A stretch of DNA of 64,000 nucleotides from Pseudogemmobacter bohemicus (GCF_003290025.1 NZ_QNHG01000001.1:305645-369644), one strand, 5' to 3'; shown: positions 44,736 through 54,770, numbered from the stretch's first letter. Notes: generated from the sequence alone by a model not told the origin. Translations and numbers: made by a program.

Positions 44736-45695
44736 ATGCGTGTTATGACCACTCTGAAGGGCGCGGCCCTTGCAGGCTTTGCGGCACTGGCCTCCGGGTC
44801 TGCCATGGCACAGACCCTTGAAATCATTGGCCAGCCTCAAGATCGCGGCGTCAATTTACAGACGGCTGCGACCGAGCTGGCGAATGACAAGCACTTCCTT
44901 GACAATATGGTGCTGTGGATCATCACCATTGTGACCATTTTTGTGATGGTGCTGTTGCTGATCGTGATCGTCCGCTTCAACAGCCGCTCGAATCCGGTGC
45001 CGCGCAAATTCACCCATAATACGCCGCTGGAAATCGCCTGGACCCTGGTGCCGATCATCATCCTGATCGTGATCGGCGTCTATTCGATGCCGGCGCTGAA
45101 AAAGCAGCAGACCTTCCCCGAAGGCGATGTGGTGATCAAAATCACGGGCAACCAGTGGAACTGGACCTACGAATATCCGCAGATCCTGGATGAGAGCGGA
45201 TCGGCGGTTTCCTTCGGCAGCTATATGATCGGCGGCAATGCCTGGGATCAGACGCTGGAAGACGGCACCAAACTTGTCGGCAACGGCACCCTGACCGCCG
45301 ATGCGATCAAGGGTCTTGAGCTGGCCGGCTATGCCAAAGAGCAGTTCCTGCTGGCGACCGACACCGCGATGGTGGTTCCGGTCGGCAAAAAGATCCTGCT
45401 GCAGATCACCGGTTCCGACGTGATCCATTCCTGGACCATTCCGGCTTTCGCCGTGAAGCAGGACGCGGTTCCCGGTCGTATCGCTCTGGCCTGGTTCGAG
45501 GCCGATAAAGAGGGCATCTATTTCGGCCAGTGCTCAGAGCTGTGCGGCAAGGATCACGCCTATATGCCGATCACGGTCAAGGTCGTCTCGCAGGAGGCCT
45601 ATGACGCCTGGGCGAAACAGGCGGCGTCCACGGGCGAGGTCGTACTGGCCAATACGCCGGCGACGGATGCCTCTGTCTCGCTGGCGTCGAACTGA
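44736..45695 (+). CDS. ctaC: Cytochrome c oxidase subunit II
   Basis: This 319-residue subunit carries the CuA centre that takes electrons from cytochrome c. It has a signal peptide (MTTLKGAALAGFAALASGSA), two membrane segments (about residues 64-85 and 105-125), and the CuA ligands in HSWTIPAF, FGQCSELCGKDHAYM (two Cys, Glu, His, Met). The start is either MRVMTTL (used here) or the Met three codons later. It heads ctaC-ctaB-coxF-ctaG-ctaE; subunit I is not in the window. Confidence 0.96.
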   Translation: MRVMTTLKGAALAGFAALASGSAMAQTLEIIGQPQDRGVNLQTAATELANDKHFLDNMVLWIITIVTIFVMVLLLIVIVRFNSRSNPVPRKFTHNTPLEIAWTLVPIIILIVIGVYSMPALKKQQTFPEGDVVIKITGNQWNWTYEYPQILDESGSAVSFGSYMIGGNAWDQTLEDGTKLVGNGTLTADAIKGLELAGYAKEQFLLATDTAMVVPVGKKILLQITGSDVIHSWTIPAFAVKQDAVPGRIALAWFEADKEGIYFGQCSELCGKDHAYMPITVKVVSQEAYDAWAKQAASTGEVVLANTPATDASVSLASN

Positions 45696-45777
45696 GACGA
45701 CTGCGGTTGGAGTGAACCCCAGGGCAGGGGCCGGGCGACAGCTGCGGCCTCTTCGCGCAAGGTGAAGGTGGGATGGA

Positions 45778-46722
45778 ATGAGCGATACCGGCTCATATGA
45801 GCGTTCGGCAAGCGGGCCCGGTGAGGGCAGTTTCGGTGATTATGTGCAGCTGCTGAAGCCGCGCGTGATGTCGCTGGTGGTGTTCACCGCGCTGGTCGGT
45901 CTGCTGGTCGCGCCGGTGCGTCTGCACCCGGTCGAGGCCTTTTCGGCGATCCTGTTCATCGCGCTTGGCGCGGGTGCCTCTGGCGCGCTGAATATGTGGT
46001 GGGATGCGGATATCGACGCGGTGATGCGCCGCACGCAAGCCCGCCCCGTTCCCTCGGGCCGGGTCGAGCCGGGCGAAGCGCTCGGGATCGGCCTTGCGCT
46101 GTCGGGCCTTTCGGTGCTGATGCTCTGGCTCGCGACCAACCTGCTGGCGGCGGCGCTGCTGGCATTCACCATCTTCTTCTATGCCGTCATCTATACGATG
46201 TGGCTCAAGCGCTGGACGCCGCAGAATATCGTGATCGGCGGCGCGGCCGGGGCCTTCCCTCCGATGATTGGATGGGTGGCGGCGACCGGGTCGGTCAGCC
46301 TTGAGGCGGTGCTGATGTTCGCGCTGATCTTCATGTGGACGCCGCCGCATTTCTGGGCGCTGGCGCTGTTCATCAACAGCGACTATTCCAAGGCCAAAGT
46401 GCCGATGCTGACCGTGACGCATGGCAAGAAATCGACGCGCAACCATATCCTCGTCTATACGCTGCTGCTGATCCCGGTGCCGCTCTGGGCGGCGATGACT
46501 TCCATTGGCGGGCCGCTGACGCTGGCGGTGGCGGTGGCGCTGAACGCGATCTTCCTTCTGGGTGCCATCATCATCTGGCGCCGCGACGAAGAGACCGCCC
46601 AGGCCGATGGCTACCGGATCGAAAAACGTTTCTTCGCCTTTTCGATCCTCTATCTTTTCCTGCATTTCGGTGCATTCCTTGCCGAGGCGGCTTTGCGCCC
46701 CTATGGCTTCGGAGGCTGGTGA
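45778..46722 (+). CDS. ctaB: Protoheme IX farnesyltransferase (heme O synthase)
   Basis: This 314-residue membrane prenyltransferase of the UbiA superfamily makes heme O, the precursor of heme A for the oxidase. The prenyl-diphosphate motif is NMWWDADIDAVMRRTQARP near residues 75-93, with a second Asp-containing loop (NSDYSKAKVPML) and about nine membrane segments. It lies between ctaC and coxF as in Paracoccus and Rhodobacter. Confidence 0.96.
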   Translation: MSDTGSYERSASGPGEGSFGDYVQLLKPRVMSLVVFTALVGLLVAPVRLHPVEAFSAILFIALGAGASGALNMWWDADIDAVMRRTQARPVPSGRVEPGEALGIGLALSGLSVLMLWLATNLLAAALLAFTIFFYAVIYTMWLKRWTPQNIVIGGAAGAFPPMIGWVAATGSVSLEAVLMFALIFMWTPPHFWALALFINSDYSKAKVPMLTVTHGKKSTRNHILVYTLLLIPVPLWAAMTSIGGPLTLAVAVALNAIFLLGAIIIWRRDEETAQADGYRIEKRFFAFSILYLFLHFGAFLAEAALRPYGFGGW

Positions 46723-46725
46723 GAC

Positions 46726-46932
46726 ATGGCACTGCAACCCACACATGAGCTGCACAAGCGGCGCTTTGGCCGCAATTTCGGCGTAGCGGGCCTTTTACTG
46801 GCCTTTGTCGTACTGGTCTTCTGGCTTACCGTGGTCAAGATTCAGCGCGGTGAGCCTGTGCAGGGCTTTGACCATATACCCACGGCCGAGCGCACGACTG
46901 ACACGCCGGCCGCCGCCGGGGCCACGCCATGA
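46726..46932 (+). CDS. coxF: CoxF-like small membrane protein
   Basis: This 68-residue protein has one membrane segment (VAGLLLAFVVLVFWLTVVKI, residues 20-39) preceded by a basic HELHKRRFGRN stretch. A protein of this form stands at this place in the ctaB-ctaG interval of Rhodobacteraceae and is usually called CoxF; its role in oxidase assembly is assumed from location only. It overlaps ctaG by four bases. Confidence 0.8.
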   Translation: MALQPTHELHKRRFGRNFGVAGLLLAFVVLVFWLTVVKIQRGEPVQGFDHIPTAERTTDTPAAAGATP

Positions 46933-47528
46933 GCAGGCAGACCCCCAGGAGCCCGCATCGGAGGACCGGACTGATCCTTGCCGGGGTGGTGCCGGTGATG
47001 CTTGGCCTCTCCTTTGCGGCGGTGCCGTTTTATAACTGGTTCTGCCGGGTGACCGGGTTCGGCGGCACCGTGCTGGTCTCGCCGGAGCCCTCCTCCTCGA
47101 TGCTGGAGCGTGAGATCACCATCCGTTTCGACGCCTCACGCGCGGTCGGAATGCCCTGGGAATTCCGCCCCGAGCTGACCGAGATGAAGGTGAAGATCGG
47201 TGAGAATGCGCTGGCCTTTTACGAGGCCTATAACCCGACCGATGCCGTCACTGCGGGCACAGCCAGTTATAATGTCGCGCCCTATGCGGCGGGCGGCTAT
47301 TTCGTCAAGGTGCATTGCTTCTGCTTTGAACAGCAGGTGCTGCAACCGGGCGAGCGGGTGATGATGCCGGTCAGCTTCTATGTCGATCCGTCGATCATGG
47401 ACGATCCCGAGGGCAAGGTCCTGAAAGAGATCACGCTGAGCTATACGTTCCACAGCACGGACCTGCCTGAAGGCAGTGCCGCGACGCAAAATGATACCGG
47501 GGCGGCATCTGCCGCTTCCACCAACTGA
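46929..47528 (+). CDS. ctaG: Cytochrome c oxidase assembly protein Cox11
   Basis: This 199-residue copper chaperone delivers copper to CuB of subunit I. It has one N-terminal membrane segment (LILAGVVPVMLGLSFAAVPF), the YNWFCRVTGFGGT region with a conserved Cys, and the copper-binding CFCFEQQ motif near residue 136. The soluble domain faces the periplasm. It is coupled to coxF by an ATGA overlap. Confidence 0.96.
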   Translation: MSRQTPRSPHRRTGLILAGVVPVMLGLSFAAVPFYNWFCRVTGFGGTVLVSPEPSSSMLEREITIRFDASRAVGMPWEFRPELTEMKVKIGENALAFYEAYNPTDAVTAGTASYNVAPYAAGGYFVKVHCFCFEQQVLQPGERVMMPVSFYVDPSIMDDPEGKVLKEITLSYTFHSTDLPEGSAATQNDTGAASAASTN

Positions 47529-47624
47529 TGACCAATGATGCGGGGCGCGGCCCGGCGGGTCGGGCTGCGTTAACGGAACTGAAAGAAGACGCCTGTTAAA
47601 GGATACGAGGGAACGGAACCGGCC

Positions 47625-48491
47625 ATGGCCCACGCAAAGAACCACGATTACCATATTCTGCCACCGTCGATCTGGCCTTTCGCGCTTGCGGTCGGCGCCT
47701 TCATCATGCTGCTTGGCGGTGTGCTCTGGCAGGGCGCCCGGGTTGAGGTGCTGGAAGACAGCAGCGCGCTGTTGAAGGCCACTGCTCATAATCCCTGGGT
47801 CTTCCTGATCGGGCTTGCGGTCGTGCTTTACTGCATGTTCGGCTGGTTCGCGGCGATGACCAATGAAGGCCAGACCGGCGACCATACCCCGGTCGTCCGT
47901 ATCGGCCTGCGCTATGGCATGATCCTTTTCATCTTGTCCGAAGTGATGTTCTTCTCGGCCTGGTTCTGGGCGTTTTTCAAGATCAAGCTCTATCCGCTGA
48001 CCGAAGGCTACCCCTGGGTCGATGGCACATGGCCGCCCGCCGGTATCGAGACCTTCGACCCCTGGCATCTGCCGCTGATCAACACGCTGATCCTGCTCCT
48101 GTCTGGCTGTGCCGTGACCTGGGCACACCATGCGCTCGTGCATGAAAACAACCGCAAGGATATGATCAACGGCCTCGCCCTTGGCGTCGCGTTCGGGGTG
48201 GTCTTCACCTTCCTGCAGGCCTATGAATACAGCCATGCCGCCTTTGGTTTCGCCAATAATGCCGAAGGCGCGCCCTCGGTCTATGGCGGCGCTTTCTACA
48301 TGGCGACCGGCTTCCACGGCTTCCACGTCATCATGGGGACGATCTTCCTCTTCGTCTGTCTGATTCGCGCGCTGAATGGCCATTTCACCCAGGCGAACCA
48401 TGTCGGTTTCGAGGCTGCGGCCTGGTACTGGCACTTCGTCGATGTGGTCTGGCTCTTCCTCTTCTTCGTGATCTATGTCTGGGGCCAATAA
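47625..48491 (+). CDS. ctaE: Cytochrome c oxidase subunit III
   Basis: This 288-residue integral membrane subunit of the aa3-type oxidase stabilises the complex and the proton uptake path. It shows seven membrane segments and the family marks [13 protein letters not shown] at the start, [14 protein letters not shown] and [10 protein letters not shown], then [16 protein letters not shown] at the end. It is 96 bases after ctaG. Confidence 0.96.
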   Translation: MAHAKNHDYHILPPSIWPFALAVGAFIMLLGGVLWQGARVEVLEDSSALLKATAHNPWVFLIGLAVVLYCMFGWFAAMTNEGQTGDHTPVVRIGLRYGMILFILSEVMFFSAWFWAFFKIKLYPLTEGYPWVDGTWPPAGIETFDPWHLPLINTLILLLSGCAVTWAHHALVHENNRKDMINGLALGVAFGVVFTFLQAYEYSHAAFGFANNAEGAPSVYGGAFYMATGFHGFHVIMGTIFLFVCLIRALNGHFTQANHVGFEAAAWYWHFVDVVWLFLFFVIYVWGQ

Positions 48492-48606
48492 GACCGGCGA
48501 TCAGTAAAACCGGCGATCAGTAAGCCCCGTCACATGACATGACTGCGACGCGGGCCTCGTGAACGGGGTCCGCGTTTTCCATTCCGCTTGTTGTCCGGAG
48601 AGCCCG

Positions 48607-49272
48607 ATGCGGCAGATCCTTTTCGTGCTGATGATTGGTGTATGCGGCACTGCGGTGCTGCTGCGCTTCGGTTTTTGGCAGCTGGAGCGGCTGGACTGGA
48701 AAGAGGGTCTGATCGCCGATGCCGCGCAGATGATAGAGCTGGCGCCGGTGCCTTTGCCCGCAGCCCCCGATCCGGAGGCCGACCGCTACCGCCCGGTGGT
48801 GGTGAGCGGGGCTTTCCTGACCGATGAGGTCCATGTCCTGACCTCGACCCGCGAAGCGGGGCCGGGATTTCGCATCATCACCGCCTTCATTACCGATGAT
48901 GGCCGCCGCATCATGGTTGATCGCGGCTATGTCACCGAGGCGGCCCGCAATACGCCCCGCAGCGGCCATCCGGCCAGGGTCACCGGCAATCTGAACTGGC
49001 CCGATGACGTCACCTCCTCGACCCCGGCGCCGGATATTGCCGCGAATATGTGGTTCGGCCGTGATGTCACGGCGATGGCTGCGGCGTTGGACACCGAACC
49101 CGTGCTGGTGATCGCCCGCGAGGATACCGGCGACGGCGTGACCGCGCAGCCCGCGACGGCGGCTTTCCGGAACGATCACCTCGGCTATGCGGTGACCTGG
49201 TTCGGTCTGGCCCTTGTCTGGGCGGGGATGACACTCTACTGGCTCTGGCGTATCAGGACGCGCAAGGTCTGA
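48607..49272 (+). CDS. surf1: SURF1 family cytochrome oxidase biogenesis protein
   Basis: This 221-residue protein has an N-terminal membrane segment (ILFVLMIGVCGTAVLLRFGF), the SURF1 motif FWQLERLDWKEGLI, a periplasmic domain with ILVDRGYV-like text (IMVDRGYVTEAARN), and a C-terminal membrane segment (WFGLALVWAGMTLYWLWR). SURF1 helps insert heme A into subunit I. The start at MRQILFV follows a GAGAG stretch and fits the topology. Confidence 0.93.
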   Translation: MRQILFVLMIGVCGTAVLLRFGFWQLERLDWKEGLIADAAQMIELAPVPLPAAPDPEADRYRPVVVSGAFLTDEVHVLTSTREAGPGFRIITAFITDDGRRIMVDRGYVTEAARNTPRSGHPARVTGNLNWPDDVTSSTPAPDIAANMWFGRDVTAMAAALDTEPVLVIAREDTGDGVTAQPATAAFRNDHLGYAVTWFGLALVWAGMTLYWLWRIRTRKV

Positions 49273-49283
49273 AGGGCGAATTC

Positions 49284-50678
49284 ATGCGATATATCTCGAC
49301 ACGCGGCCAGGCACCGGTTCTCGGTTTCGGCGAAGCGATGATGACGGGCCTTGCCCGCGATGGCGGCCTTTATGTCCCCGAGAAGGTGCCGCATTTCACG
49401 AAGCAAGGCATCGCGGCTTTGCGCGGTCTGTCCTACGAGGATCTCGCCTTCCATGTGATGAAACCCTTCATCGGCGATTTCTTCCGGGATGATGAATTTC
49501 GCAGCCTGCTGGCCAAAGCCTATGCCGGTTTCGGCCATAACGCCCGCGCGCCGCTGGTGCAGCTGGGACCAAACCATTTCCTGATGGAGCTCTTCCACGG
49601 CCCGACGCTGGCGTTCAAGGATTTCGCCATGCAGATCATCGGGCAGATGATGCAGGCAGCGCTGGCCCGGACCGGAGAGCGGATCACCATCGTCGGCGCC
49701 ACCTCGGGTGATACCGGCTCTGCCGCGATCGAGGCCTTCCGGGGCCTGAAGAATGTGGATGTTTTCATCCTTTTCCCGCATGGCCGCGTATCCGAGGTGC
49801 AGCGCCGCCAGATGACGACACCGTCAGAGGCCAATGTCCATGCGCTGGCGCTGGAGGGCGATTTCGACGATTGCCAGGCCCGCCTGAAAGACATGTTCAA
49901 TGATTTCGAGTTCCGCGACGGCGTGCGGCTGGCAGGGGTGAACTCGATCAACTGGGCGCGGGTGCTGGCGCAGGTGGTCTATTACTTCCATGCCGCCCTG
50001 GCGCTTGGGGCCCCTGATCGCGAGATCAGCTTCACGGTGCCGACCGGCAATTTCGGCGATGTCTTCGCGGGGTTTATCGCGCGCGAAATGGGGTTGCCGA
50101 TCAAACGGCTGGTGATCGCCACCAATGAAAACGACATCCTGCACCGCTGCATGGAGAGCGCCTCGTATACGAAACACGGCGTGGTGCCGACGATCAGCCC
50201 GTCGATGGATATCGAGGTCTCGTCGAACTTTGAGCGGGCACTGTTCTGGGCGCATGGCAAGGATGGCGCCGCGATCCGCGAACTGATGGCTGAGCTGTCG
50301 GAAAAGGGCGGCTTCCGCCTCTCGCAAAATGCCATGACCGCACTTGCGGCGGTCTATGACAGCGGTTCGGTCACCGAAGAGCGCACCTATGAGACCATCG
50401 CGGCAACGCTGGCGGAAACCGGAGAGCTCCTCTGCCCGCATTCCGCCGTGGGCGTGACTGTCGGAGCCAAACACCAGAGCCGCAACCCGGAGATTCCCAT
50501 GGTGACGCTGGCGACCGCGCATCCGGCCAAATTCCCCGATGCGGTGGCAAAGGCTACCGGCATCCGCCCGGGCCTGCCGCCCCGGATGGCCGACCTCTTT
50601 GACCGCAATGAACGTGTCACCCGGGTGCCGAATGATCTGGGTGGGCTCAAAGATCTGATCCGCGCGCGCCTGGGCTGA
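49284..50678 (+). CDS. threonine synthase thrC: Threonine synthase
   Basis: This 464-residue PLP enzyme makes threonine from O-phosphohomoserine. It has the family start YISTRGQAPVLGFGEAMMTGLARDGGLYVP, the PLP lysine in GPTLAFKDFAMQ near residue 113, and the phosphate-binding GATSGDTGSAA near residues 137-147. It lies 11 bases after surf1, and this neighbourhood is common in Rhodobacteraceae. Confidence 0.96.
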   Translation: MRYISTRGQAPVLGFGEAMMTGLARDGGLYVPEKVPHFTKQGIAALRGLSYEDLAFHVMKPFIGDFFRDDEFRSLLAKAYAGFGHNARAPLVQLGPNHFLMELFHGPTLAFKDFAMQIIGQMMQAALARTGERITIVGATSGDTGSAAIEAFRGLKNVDVFILFPHGRVSEVQRRQMTTPSEANVHALALEGDFDDCQARLKDMFNDFEFRDGVRLAGVNSINWARVLAQVVYYFHAALALGAPDREISFTVPTGNFGDVFAGFIAREMGLPIKRLVIATNENDILHRCMESASYTKHGVVPTISPSMDIEVSSNFERALFWAHGKDGAAIRELMAELSEKGGFRLSQNAMTALAAVYDSGSVTEERTYETIAATLAETGELLCPHSAVGVTVGAKHQSRNPEIPMVTLATAHPAKFPDAVAKATGIRPGLPPRMADLFDRNERVTRVPNDLGGLKDLIRARLG

Positions 50679-50686
50679 ATGCGGAT

Positions 50687-50757
50687 GCCTCCGGCGGGAG
50701 TATTTCAGTCAAGAGGAAGACGGCATTTCCTCTTGATGAAAATACTCCGGGGGAGGC
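50687..50757. repeat. Long intergenic palindrome (GGAGTATTT/CAAGAGGAA family)
   Basis: GGAGTATTT (50697-50705) pairs with AAATACTCC (50740-50748), and TCAAGAGGAA (50709-50718) pairs with TTCCTCTTGA (50727-50736). The flank GCCTCCGGCGGG is shared with the copy at 55741-55800 and, in reverse, with the palindrome at 18451-18500. It stands between thrC and the M16 peptidase gene. Confidence 0.8.
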
Positions 50758-50832
50758 TGCCGAAAGGCAGACGGGGGCAGCGCCCCCTTTTCTAGCGCTT
50801 TGCCCGGGTGTAAGACGCCCCGATTGCCTCGC

Positions 50833-52110
50833 ATGCGAACGGAACCAGCCTTGACCGTCCAGATACATACGCTTTCCAACGGATTTCGCATTGTCACCGA
50901 ATCCATGCCGGGCCTGAAATCGGCCTCGGTTGGGATCTGGGTCGGCGCGGGCGGCCGGCATGAGACGGCGGCACAGAATGGTGTCGCGCATTTCCTTGAG
51001 CATATGGCTTTCAAGGGGACGCCGTCGCGCTCGGCGCTGAGGATCGCCGAGGAGATCGAGGATGTCGGCGGCTATATCAACGCCTATACCTCGCGCGAGA
51101 TGACCGCCTATTATGCGCGTTGCCTGTCCGAGGATGTGCCGCGCGCGCTGGAGGTGATCGCGGATATCGTCCTCAACCCACTCTTCAATCCGGCCGATAT
51201 CGAGACCGAGCGCCATGTGATCCTGCAGGAGATCGGCCAGTCCAATGATACGCCCGACGACGTGATCTTCGACTGGCTGCATGAGGTCAGCTATCCCGCC
51301 CAGGCCTTCGGGCGCACCATTCTGGGGCCGGAAGAACGGGTCTCGTCGTTCCGCCGCGAGGATTTTCTGGGCTTTGTCGCGCGCCATTACGGGCCGGACC
51401 GGATGATCCTTTCGGCGGCCGGCGGGATCAGCCATGACGAGATCCTGAAACGGGCCGAGGCGCTGTTCGGCGATCTGCCGGGGGTCGGGAATGAGGCGCC
51501 CGAGCCCGCGCATTTCACTGCCGGCGAGCGGCGTGAGGAGAAGGATCTCGAACAGGCGCATTTCGCGTTCAACCTTGAAGCGCCGGGTTTTCGTGATCCG
51601 GGTGTCTGGGCCTCGCAGGTCTGGACCACGGCGATGGGGGGCGGCATGTCCTCGCGTCTGTTCCAGAAGATTCGCGAAGAGCGGGGGCTGTGCTATTCGA
51701 TCCATGCCCAGCCGGCTGCCTATGAGGATACCGGCCATGTCACCATCTATGCCGGCACCTCTGGCGAAGAGATCGGCGCGCTGGCCGAGCTGACCGTCGC
51801 CGAGCTGCGGCGCTCGGCCGAGGATATGTCTGAGGCCGAGGTCGCGCGGGCAAAGGCGCAATTGACGGCGGGGCTGGTGATGGGGCTTGAGAGTCCCTCG
51901 TCGCGGGCCGAACGCAATGCGCGTCTGCTGGCGATCTGGGACCGGGTGCCCGATCTGGATGAGGCAGTGGCAAAGATCGGCTCTGTCAGCCTTGAGATGG
52001 TGCGCGAGCAGGGCGCCCGTGTGTTGCAGGGCAAGGCCGCGCTGGCGGTTTATGGTCCGATTTCCGACGCGCCTGGGCTGGATGCGATGATGGCAGGGAT
52101 GCGGGCGTAA
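50833..52110 (+). CDS. M16 family zinc peptidase (mitochondrial processing peptidase-like)
   Basis: This 425-residue peptidase of the pitrilysin fold has the inverted zinc motif HFLEH near residues 57-61, with the distal Glu in ETERHVILQEIGQ near residue 134, so it should be active. The C-terminal half has the substrate-holding GGGMSSRLFQKIREERGLCYS. The start is ATG at 50833; a TTG six codons later (50851) would also fit. The last base of its stop is the first base of the next gene. Confidence 0.93.
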   Translation: MRTEPALTVQIHTLSNGFRIVTESMPGLKSASVGIWVGAGGRHETAAQNGVAHFLEHMAFKGTPSRSALRIAEEIEDVGGYINAYTSREMTAYYARCLSEDVPRALEVIADIVLNPLFNPADIETERHVILQEIGQSNDTPDDVIFDWLHEVSYPAQAFGRTILGPEERVSSFRREDFLGFVARHYGPDRMILSAAGGISHDEILKRAEALFGDLPGVGNEAPEPAHFTAGERREEKDLEQAHFAFNLEAPGFRDPGVWASQVWTTAMGGGMSSRLFQKIREERGLCYSIHAQPAAYEDTGHVTIYAGTSGEEIGALAELTVAELRRSAEDMSEAEVARAKAQLTAGLVMGLESPSSRAERNARLLAIWDRVPDLDEAVAKIGSVSLEMVREQGARVLQGKAALAVYGPISDAPGLDAMMAGMRA

Positions 52111-52700
52111 TGCTTGGCCTGACGCGCAGGGTCAGGATCGAGACCGAGCGGCTGACGCTGCGTCTGCCGATCCATGACGACTGGCGGCAATGGAGCGTGC
52201 TGAGGGCCGAAAGTGAGGGCTTTCTGAAACCCTGGGAGCCGGTCTGGTCAGACCAGCACCTGTCGCGGCGCAGTTTTTCCGGCCGCGTCTACTGGGCGCG
52301 CCGCGCCGAGGCCCAGGGCAGCGCCCTGCCGCTGGTGATGCTGCGGCGCGAGGATCAGCAGATCGTCGGTTCGATCACATTGGACAATATCCGGCGCGGG
52401 CCGGCCCAGACGGGGACGCTGGGCTATTGGGTGGGCGAAGCCTTCGCCCGTCAGGGCTATATGCGTGAGGCGATTCAGAGCATTGTGCATCATGCCTTTA
52501 CCCGGCTGGATCTGAGCCGGATCGAGGCCGCCTGTCTGCCGGAAAATCTTGCCTCGCGCGGGGTCCTGGAAAAGACCGGCTTCAAATATGAGGGTGTGGC
52601 CCAGGCCTATCTGCAGATCAACGGGCGCTGGCGCAACCATGTGCTTTATTCCTGCCTGCGCACGGATCGGCGCGGGCGGACCGATGTGGGGCCTGCCTGA
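52110..52700 (+). CDS. rimJ: RimJ-like GNAT N-acetyltransferase
   Basis: This 196-residue GNAT enzyme transfers acetyl from CoA to a protein N-terminus, probably ribosomal. It has the start ETERLTLRLPIHDDW, the acetyl-CoA loop segment VGEAFARQGYMREAI near residues 111-125, and RIEAACLPENLASRGVLEKTGFKYEG, typical of RimJ/RimL. It is translationally coupled to the M16 peptidase gene. The exact substrate is not certain. Confidence 0.85.
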   Translation: MLGLTRRVRIETERLTLRLPIHDDWRQWSVLRAESEGFLKPWEPVWSDQHLSRRSFSGRVYWARRAEAQGSALPLVMLRREDQQIVGSITLDNIRRGPAQTGTLGYWVGEAFARQGYMREAIQSIVHHAFTRLDLSRIEAACLPENLASRGVLEKTGFKYEGVAQAYLQINGRWRNHVLYSCLRTDRRGRTDVGPA

Positions 52701-52740
52701 GGCCCGCCCGGATGTGGGCGGCCAGCCATAGCGCGGAACC

Positions 52741-52783
52741 GGAGTTTTTCAAAACTCCGGACCGATTTCTTTGAAGAAATCGG
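52741..52783. repeat. Paired perfect hairpins, second copy
   Basis: GGAGTTTT (52741-52748) pairs with AAAACTCC (52751-52758), and CCGATTTCTT (52762-52771) pairs with AAGAAATCGG (52774-52783), each with a two-base loop. The architecture and spacing are the same as at 11038-11080, with stem bases changed in pairs. It lies 41 bases before the FAD oxidase gene. Confidence 0.8.
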
Positions 52784-52823
52784 GGTCGCGTGGGGTGAAA
52801 AAAAGCGGAAGAGGAACTGGAAC

Positions 52824-54236
52824 ATGCTCAATCCGGTTGATGATGGTTTTCTTGCCACGCTGGCGGCGGGTCTTCCCGAGGGCCGCCTGCGCCCGGCCGG
52901 GCCCCGCCATCTTACCGAGCCGCGTGGCAAATGGCAGGGCCGGCCCGGGCCGGTTGCCATGCCCCGCAGCACTGCCGAAGTGTCACAGATCCTTGCCGCC
53001 TGTCATGCCGCCGCAGTGCCGGTTCTTCCCTGGGGCGGCGGCACCGGCCTTGTCTCGGGGCAGGTCATGCCTGAAGGTCCGCTGCCACTGATCCTCTCGC
53101 TGGAAAAGCTCACCGCTTTGCGCGGCGTCTGGCCGGGGGAGAACACGATCACCGTCGAGGCGGGGATGACGCTCGCCTCGGTGCAGCATGCGGCGCGCGA
53201 GGCGGGGCGGCTCTTCCCGCTTTCGCTCGCGTCTGAGGGCACGGCGACAATCGGGGGAACGCTTGCGACCAATGCCGGTGGCACCCAGGTGCTGCGTTAC
53301 GGCACCGCGCGGGAGCTCTGTCTTGGCGTTGAGGCCGTGCTGGCCTCGGGTGAGGTGATCTCGGGGCTCAAACGGCTTCGGAAGGACAATTCCGGCTATG
53401 ATCTGCGCGATCTGATTCTCGGATCCGAGGGCAGCCTTGCGGTGATCACCGCCGCTGCGCTGCGGCTTTTCCCCATCCCGAAAAAGCGCGTTGTTGCTTT
53501 GCTGGCGGTGCCTTCGCCAGAAGCCGCGCAGGATCTTCTGAGGCTTTCCGAGGCTGAGCTGGGCGGCCTGGTCTCGGGCTTTGAGCTGATGTCGCGCATG
53601 GGGTTCGATTTCCTGGCCGAGACCGGCTTTGATCTGCGCGCGCCCTTTGATCCGCTGCCGGACTGGCTGGTGCTGGTCGAACTGGGCCTGCCTGCGGCGC
53701 TGGATGCCGAGGCGGCGATGGCCTCGCTTTATGAGCAGGGCGCCGATCTCGGCCTTGTGCTGGACGGGGTGATTGCCGCCTCTGAGGCCCAGGCCGATCA
53801 CCTCTGGGCGCTGCGCGAGACCATCCCGGATGCCAATCGCAGGCTGGGCTCGATCTCCAGCCATGATGTGTCGCTGCCGCTGGGGGCGATCCCCGCTTTC
53901 ATCCGCGAGGCCGGCCCGCGCCTTGCCGCAATCGCCGATATCAGGATCAACTGTTTCGGCCATCTCGGCGATGGCAATCTGCATTTCAACCTGTTTCCCG
54001 CGCGTGGCCAGAGCCGCGCCGATTATGCCGATGTTGCGCCGGCGCTGTCGGATCTGGTGCATGAGATGGTCGTGGCGATGGAGGGCAGCATCTCGGCCGA
54101 ACATGGCATCGGCCGGCTGAAAGTGGCCGAGCTGCAGCGCTTCGGTGACCCGACCCGGCTTGCCATGATGCGCCGGATCAAGACGGCGCTGGACCCGAAG
54201 GGCATCCTCAATCCGGGCGTGGTGCTGCCGCTCTGA
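52824..54236 (+). CDS. FAD-binding oxidase/dehydrogenase, GlcD/D-2-hydroxyacid type
   Basis: This 470-residue flavoprotein of the vanillyl-alcohol-oxidase fold has the FAD-binding PCMH domain (VPVLPWGGGTGLVSGQ near residues 66-81; LASEGTATIGGTLATNAGG near 134-152) and a C-terminal FAD-linked oxidase domain ending HGIGRLKVAEL and DPKGILNPGVVLP. Such enzymes oxidise D-lactate, glycolate or D-2-hydroxyglutarate; the substrate cannot be decided here. It converges with apt with no bases between the stops. Confidence 0.88.
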   Translation: MLNPVDDGFLATLAAGLPEGRLRPAGPRHLTEPRGKWQGRPGPVAMPRSTAEVSQILAACHAAAVPVLPWGGGTGLVSGQVMPEGPLPLILSLEKLTALRGVWPGENTITVEAGMTLASVQHAAREAGRLFPLSLASEGTATIGGTLATNAGGTQVLRYGTARELCLGVEAVLASGEVISGLKRLRKDNSGYDLRDLILGSEGSLAVITAAALRLFPIPKKRVVALLAVPSPEAAQDLLRLSEAELGGLVSGFELMSRMGFDFLAETGFDLRAPFDPLPDWLVLVELGLPAALDAEAAMASLYEQGADLGLVLDGVIAASEAQADHLWALRETIPDANRRLGSISSHDVSLPLGAIPAFIREAGPRLAAIADIRINCFGHLGDGNLHFNLFPARGQSRADYADVAPALSDLVHEMVVAMEGSISAEHGIGRLKVAELQRFGDPTRLAMMRRIKTALDPKGILNPGVVLPL

Positions 54237-54770
54237 TCAGAGCCCTTCAAAGGCGCAAAGGCAATGGACCTCCATGCCCATCGCCTCAAGCTTTTTGCGC
54301 CCGCCCAGATCGGGCAGGTCAACCACGAAGGCGCAGCCGATCACTTCGGCGCCCAGCCGTTCGATCAGCGAGATCCCGGCCGCTGCCGTGCCACCGGTCG
54401 CCAGCAGGTCATCGACCAGCAGCACCCGCTCACCGGCCAAAAGCGCATCCTCATGGATCTCGACCACCGCCTCGCCATATTCCAGCTGATAGGCCTGTGA
54501 GATGGTCTGGCCCGGCAGCTTGCCCTTTTTGCGGACCGGCACGAAACCGGTGGAAAGCTGATGCGCCACCGCGCCGCCAAGGATGAAGCCGCGCGCCTCA
54601 AGCCCCACAACCTTGTCGATCCGCATCCCGGCATAGGGCGCCAGCAGCTGGTCGATACACATGCGAAAGCCGCGCGGATCGGCGAAAAGCGTGGTCACAT
54701 CGCGAAAGAGGATCCCCTCATGCGGGAAATCGACGATGGTTCGGATATAGTCGCGTACAGATTTTTGCAT
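54237..54770 (-). CDS. apt: Adenine phosphoribosyltransferase
   Basis: This 177-residue enzyme salvages adenine to AMP with PRPP. It has the phosphoribosyl motif [17 protein letters not shown] near residues 122-138 and [15 protein letters not shown] near 59-73. It follows mtnP by 14 bases on the same strand, which makes sense because MtnP releases adenine that Apt recycles. Confidence 0.96.
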   Translation of the reverse strand: MQKSVRDYIRTIVDFPHEGILFRDVTTLFADPRGFRMCIDQLLAPYAGMRIDKVVGLEARGFILGGAVAHQLSTGFVPVRKKGKLPGQTISQAYQLEYGEAVVEIHEDALLAGERVLLVDDLLATGGTAAAGISLIERLGAEVIGCAFVVDLPDLGGRKKLEAMGMEVHCLCAFEGL